Below, one piece after another: positions 16,336-18,391 of a stretch of DNA of 18,391 bases (position 1 is its first letter; every line of letters begins with the position of its first letter). The stretch is from Candidatus Cryptobacteroides faecihippi. Its GTDB lineage: Bacteria; Bacteroidota; Bacteroidia; Bacteroidales; UBA932. The stretch spans positions 1 to 18,391 of the forward strand of contig JAGHSC010000134.1 of assembly GCA_018066065.1 (NCBI GenBank), read 5' to 3'. Position numbers and translations under genes: made by a program. Below the pieces are notes generated by a model. The model was given only the letters and a program-made list of their open reading frames with translations, made no database searches and was not told where the DNA came from.

Positions 16336-16986
16336 CTAGATCATGAGCAGCCCCTTCAAACCCTCGGAATCGGAGAAGGAATGCTCGGCAGGAATGCCCT
16401 GGAGTCCCCTGCGATGCCAATCTGCAAGGATGAAGGAGACGCCTGCAGCATGGGCACAGCTGCAGTCATGGACCATGTCCCCTATGTAGACACAGTTCTC
16501 AGGAGAGACCTCCTCACGAGGAACTCCAGCAAGCTCGAAGAAGCGAAGCAGCGGATCAGGATGCGGCTTGGAACGGGCAGTCTCCCCCGCGCACACGGAA
16601 AAACCGACATCCTTCAGGAGCACCCCAGCGTCCGGGTCCAGGTCCATCTCCTTCCGGGAACGGGAGGTCACGACACCGATGACCGCCCCTGCGGCCTTCA
16701 GGTCGGAAATCACATCGAGGATGCCGTCGAAAGGGACCATGAGATGACGGAGCTCCATGAACCGGTGCTCCCACTCATTCCAGAAACGTTCCCCGTCAGG
16801 ATAGCCAAGCAGCCCTCCAACCTTCTCGCTCGGGATGCCGAAATAAGGATAGGCCTCCTCATAGGACATTTCCCTGCCCATCAGGTCGCGGACAGTTGCG
16901 ATCAGCGAAAGGACACCTGTCCTCTCCGTGTCGACAATGGTACCGTCGATGTCGAATATGCAATAGCGGAACCTCTTCCCACTCAG
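16336..16986 (-). CDS. HAD-family phosphatase (phosphoglycolate phosphatase-like), non-ATG start
   Basis: About 216 residues of HAD subfamily IA. With a start at the CTG (16984-16986), the catalytic motif I FDIDGT lies at 11-16 (Asp12 nucleophile, Asp14), motif II Thr in VVTSRSR near 107, the motif III Lys in SKPHPDP near 140, and motif IV VYIGDMVHD with Asp170 and Asp174. The first ATG (16879-16881) would remove motif I and give an inactive protein, so it cannot be the true start. No ATG, GTG or TTG is in frame between motif I and the stop codon at 17002-17004. CTG is therefore the best candidate, 4 bases after the yicC stop, suggesting translational coupling. The substrate is unknown; Gph-like or PpaX-like are options. 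Confidence 0.8.
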   Translation of the reverse strand: MSGKRFRYCIFDIDGTIVDTERTGVLSLIATVRDLMGREMSYEEAYPYFGIPSEKVGGLLGYPDGERFWNEWEHRFMELRHLMVPFDGILDVISDLKAAGAVIGVVTSRSRKEMDLDPDAGVLLKDVGFSVCAGETARSKPHPDPLLRFFELAGVPREEVSPENCVYIGDMVHDCSCAHAAGVSFILADWHRRGLQGIPAEHSFSDSEGLKGLLMI

Positions 16987-16990
16987 TAGA

Positions 16991-17875
16991 CTAGAGGATG
17001 TTCATCGACTGCTCGCGGATCTTCTTGAGCTCGTCCTTCATCCTGACGACGAGCTTCTGGATGCCGGCATGGTTTGCCTTTGAGCCGGTGGTGTTGATCT
17101 CGCGGCCCATCTCCTGGATGATGAAGCCGAGCTTGCGTCCAGGGAAAGGATCGGAGTCGATCGTGTCCATGAAATACCGGCAATGCTGGCGTAGCCTTAC
17201 CTTCTCCTCATTGATGTCGAGCTTCTCGGGATAGAAGATCATCTCCTGCTCGAAGCGGGAGGCATCGACCTTCTGCTTCAGGTCTTCAAGATTCTTGAGG
17301 ATGCGCTCACGCACAGCGTCGATCCTTTCCTGCTCGAATCCTTCGACCTGATCCTCCAGGGACAGGATGTTGGCGACCCTTGACGTCACATCACGGTAAA
17401 GAGCCTCACCTTCCCTCGAACGATACTCATTGACAGCCGCAAGTGCCTCTTCCAGAGCACTCTGCACCAGCGGCCAGTTCTCTTCGGTGATGATGTCGGA
17501 CTTCTTGGAATCGATGACGTCAGGGAAACGGAGAACGGATGAAAGGATCGCCTGGAAAGACTCTTTCCCATCATAGCCTTCGATCGTCCTGCTCGCCTCG
17601 GTCACCTGGCGGAAATACTCCCTGAAAAGATCGGCGTTGAGAGTCTTGGCAGAGTCTCCGGCCTTTGGCTCCCAGCTCAGGAAAAGATCGATGGTTCCAC
17701 GGGTGAGTGACTCAGTAATCTTCTGTCGCACAAGAAGTTCCTTATCCTTCGGAAAGAGTGATGTCTTGATGTTGGCATCTGAATTCTTTCCATTGAGAGT
17801 CTTGATCTCGATGGTGAGTTTACCTCCTTCGAGGTTGGCCTCAGCCTTGCCATAACCGGTCATTGACTTGATCAT
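16991..17875 (-). CDS. yicC: YicC family endoribonuclease
   Basis: A 294-residue YicC/YloC protein. Its N-terminus has the hallmark MIKSMTGYGKAE (MTGYG at 5-9), and its C-terminal DUF1732 region carries GRKLGFIIQEMGREINTTGSK (REINTTGSK at about 258-266). E. coli YicC is an endoribonuclease involved in RNA turnover, and this protein has the usual family length. In many bacteria yicC is followed by gmk; here a HAD phosphatase follows instead, starting 4 bases after the stop. It diverges from glnS. The mRNA leader is about 55 bases and can form a hairpin. Confidence 0.93.
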   Translation of the reverse strand: MIKSMTGYGKAEANLEGGKLTIEIKTLNGKNSDANIKTSLFPKDKELLVRQKITESLTRGTIDLFLSWEPKAGDSAKTLNADLFREYFRQVTEASRTIEGYDGKESFQAILSSVLRFPDVIDSKKSDIITEENWPLVQSALEEALAAVNEYRSREGEALYRDVTSRVANILSLEDQVEGFEQERIDAVRERILKNLEDLKQKVDASRFEQEMIFYPEKLDINEEKVRLRQHCRYFMDTIDSDPFPGRKLGFIIQEMGREINTTGSKANHAGIQKLVVRMKDELKKIREQSMNIL

Positions 17876-17901
17876 TTCGAATAGTATTTAAGTTCCTGGA
17901 C

Positions 17902-17925
17902 CGGGATTGTATCAGTCTGATCCCG
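17902..17925 (-). promoter_or_regulatory. hairpin in the yicC mRNA leader
   Basis: CGGGAT (17902-17907) pairs with ATCCCG (17920-17925): 6 base pairs around a 12-base loop, close to the predicted 5' end of the yicC transcript. The loop contains part of ATCAG/CTGAT, an alternative small stem. Its role, if any, is unknown. Confidence 0.35.
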
Positions 17926-17931
17926 TTTCCG

Positions 17932-17957
17932 GTACAAAATTACAAATTGTTTTGTAC
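17932..17957. repeat. inverted repeat spanning the yicC-glnS promoters
   Basis: GTACAAAA (17932-17939) and TTTTGTAC (17950-17957) are perfect 8-base inverted arms 10 bases apart. The arms overlap both -7 boxes, so a dimer bound here could shut both genes. It is a candidate operator, seen once. Confidence 0.45.
17935..17942 (-). promoter_or_regulatory. -7 promoter box of yicC
   Basis: Minus strand TAATTTTG matches TAnnTTTG and gives a leader of about 55 bases. No -33 TTTG is seen at the usual spacing. Confidence 0.5.
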
Positions 17958-17962
17958 ATTTG
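17955..17962 (+). promoter_or_regulatory. -7 promoter box of glnS
   Basis: TACATTTG, about 34 bases before the glnS ATG at 17997. It shares bases with the right arm of the inverted repeat. Confidence 0.55.
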
Positions 17963-17996
17963 TATTTCATTCATCAACGAATTATAGCAACAGATC

Positions 17997-18391
17997 ATGG
18001 TAGAAGAAGCCAAGACAGCTCCAGTTGAGGAGCCAAGGAAACTGAATTTCCTCGAAGAGATCATCGAGGGAGACCTCAAGGCAGGCAAGTTCGACAGCAT
18101 CATTACCCGCTTCCCTCCGGAGCCTAACGGGTACCTGCACCTCGGACATGCCAAGAGCATCTGCATCAACTTCGGCCTCGCACAGAAGTACGGCGGAAAG
18201 ACCAACCTCCGCTTCGATGACACGAACCCTACCAAGGAAGACACAGAGTACGTGGATTCCATCAAGGAAGACATCAAGTGGATGGGCTTCGAATGGGAGA
18301 ACGAAAGATACGCTTCAGACTACTTCGACCAGCTCTACGAATGGGCTGAGAAGATGATCTTGGAAGGCCTCGCCTACGTCGACGACCAGAC
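17997..18391 (+). CDS. glnS: glutaminyl-tRNA synthetase, N-terminal part (3' end outside window)
   Basis: The ATG at 17997 opens a frame that runs off the right edge (131 codons seen). It encodes the start of a class I aminoacyl-tRNA synthetase that charges tRNA-Gln with glutamine. The signature RFPPEPNGYLHLGHAKS (about 38-54) contains the HIGH-type motif HLGH, followed by NFGLA and RFDDTNP. The PPEPNGYLHLGHAK version is typical of GlnRS; GluRS has a different one. The N-terminus has a short acidic, proline-containing lead-in (about 15 residues). A direct glutaminylation route is therefore expected. It is divergently transcribed from yicC. Confidence 0.95.
   Translation, partial: MVEEAKTAPVEEPRKLNFLEEIIEGDLKAGKFDSIITRFPPEPNGYLHLGHAKSICINFGLAQKYGGKTNLRFDDTNPTKEDTEYVDSIKEDIKWMGFEWENERYASDYFDQLYEWAEKMILEGLAYVDDQ

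Noticed and set aside
16381..16989. Plus-strand open frame of 202 codons opposite the HAD phosphatase
   Set aside because: The minus strand holds all four HAD motifs; the plus frame has no recognisable content.
1..18391. CRISPR arrays, insertion sequences, tRNA or rRNA genes
   Set aside because: No regularly spaced repeats, transposase-like proteins, long terminal repeats or recognisable RNA genes were seen by eye; a dedicated search (tRNAscan-type, repeat finder) would settle it.

Overview
The window looks like chromosomal DNA of a Bacteroidales-type bacterium (phylum Bacteroidota) with moderately high GC. The main evidence is the Bacteroidota -7 promoter box TAnnTTTG, found close upstream of nine genes or operons, mostly with no clear Shine-Dalgarno sequence. 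The gene content agrees: a family S9 dipeptidyl peptidase, a GH2 glycosidase, a THUMP-like methyltransferase, and a DUF1080 protein next to a Tat-exported Gfo/Idh/MocA oxidoreductase. I cannot place it to genus; an uncultured gut or rumen lineage is a guess. There are no rRNA or tRNA genes, no IS elements and no CRISPR array. The gene content is mostly housekeeping and carbohydrate/peptide scavenging. Every gap between genes is under about 130 bases, so there are no long empty stretches.

Layout, left to right. The 3' part of a membrane-anchored PHP-domain protein (+, cut by the window edge) overlaps the end of a phosphoglucomutase/phosphomannomutase (-). Next is an exported GH2 beta-mannosidase-like enzyme (-), divergent from a THUMP-like RNA methyltransferase (+), which runs tail to tail into an exported DPP IV-type peptidase (-). 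A three-gene minus-strand unit follows: a HAMP/four-helix-bundle membrane protein with no output domain, trkH (broken by an in-frame TGA just before the fourth selectivity-filter segment) and a RecD-like helicase. rmuC (+) diverges from that unit and overlaps the end of a minus-strand pair encoding a Tat-exported Gfo/Idh/MocA oxidoreductase and a DUF1080 lipoprotein. Last come a yicC-HAD phosphatase pair (-) and the start of glnS (+), cut by the right edge.

How the genes fit together. The GH2 enzyme, the DPP IV peptidase and the oxidoreductase/DUF1080 pair are all predicted to act outside the cytoplasm on glycans or peptides. The last pair matches the 3-keto-glycoside route known in gut Bacteroidetes. 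The phosphohexomutase would act on hexose phosphates inside the cell. rmuC, the RecD-like helicase, yicC, the methyltransferase and glnS are nucleic-acid or translation functions.

The most unusual points are the in-frame TGA in trkH, the HAD phosphatase whose catalytic N-terminus lies upstream of any ATG/GTG/TTG start, tightly packed divergent promoters with palindromes, and a sequence shared by the GH2 and peptidase promoters. I did not find a clearly new multi-gene system.
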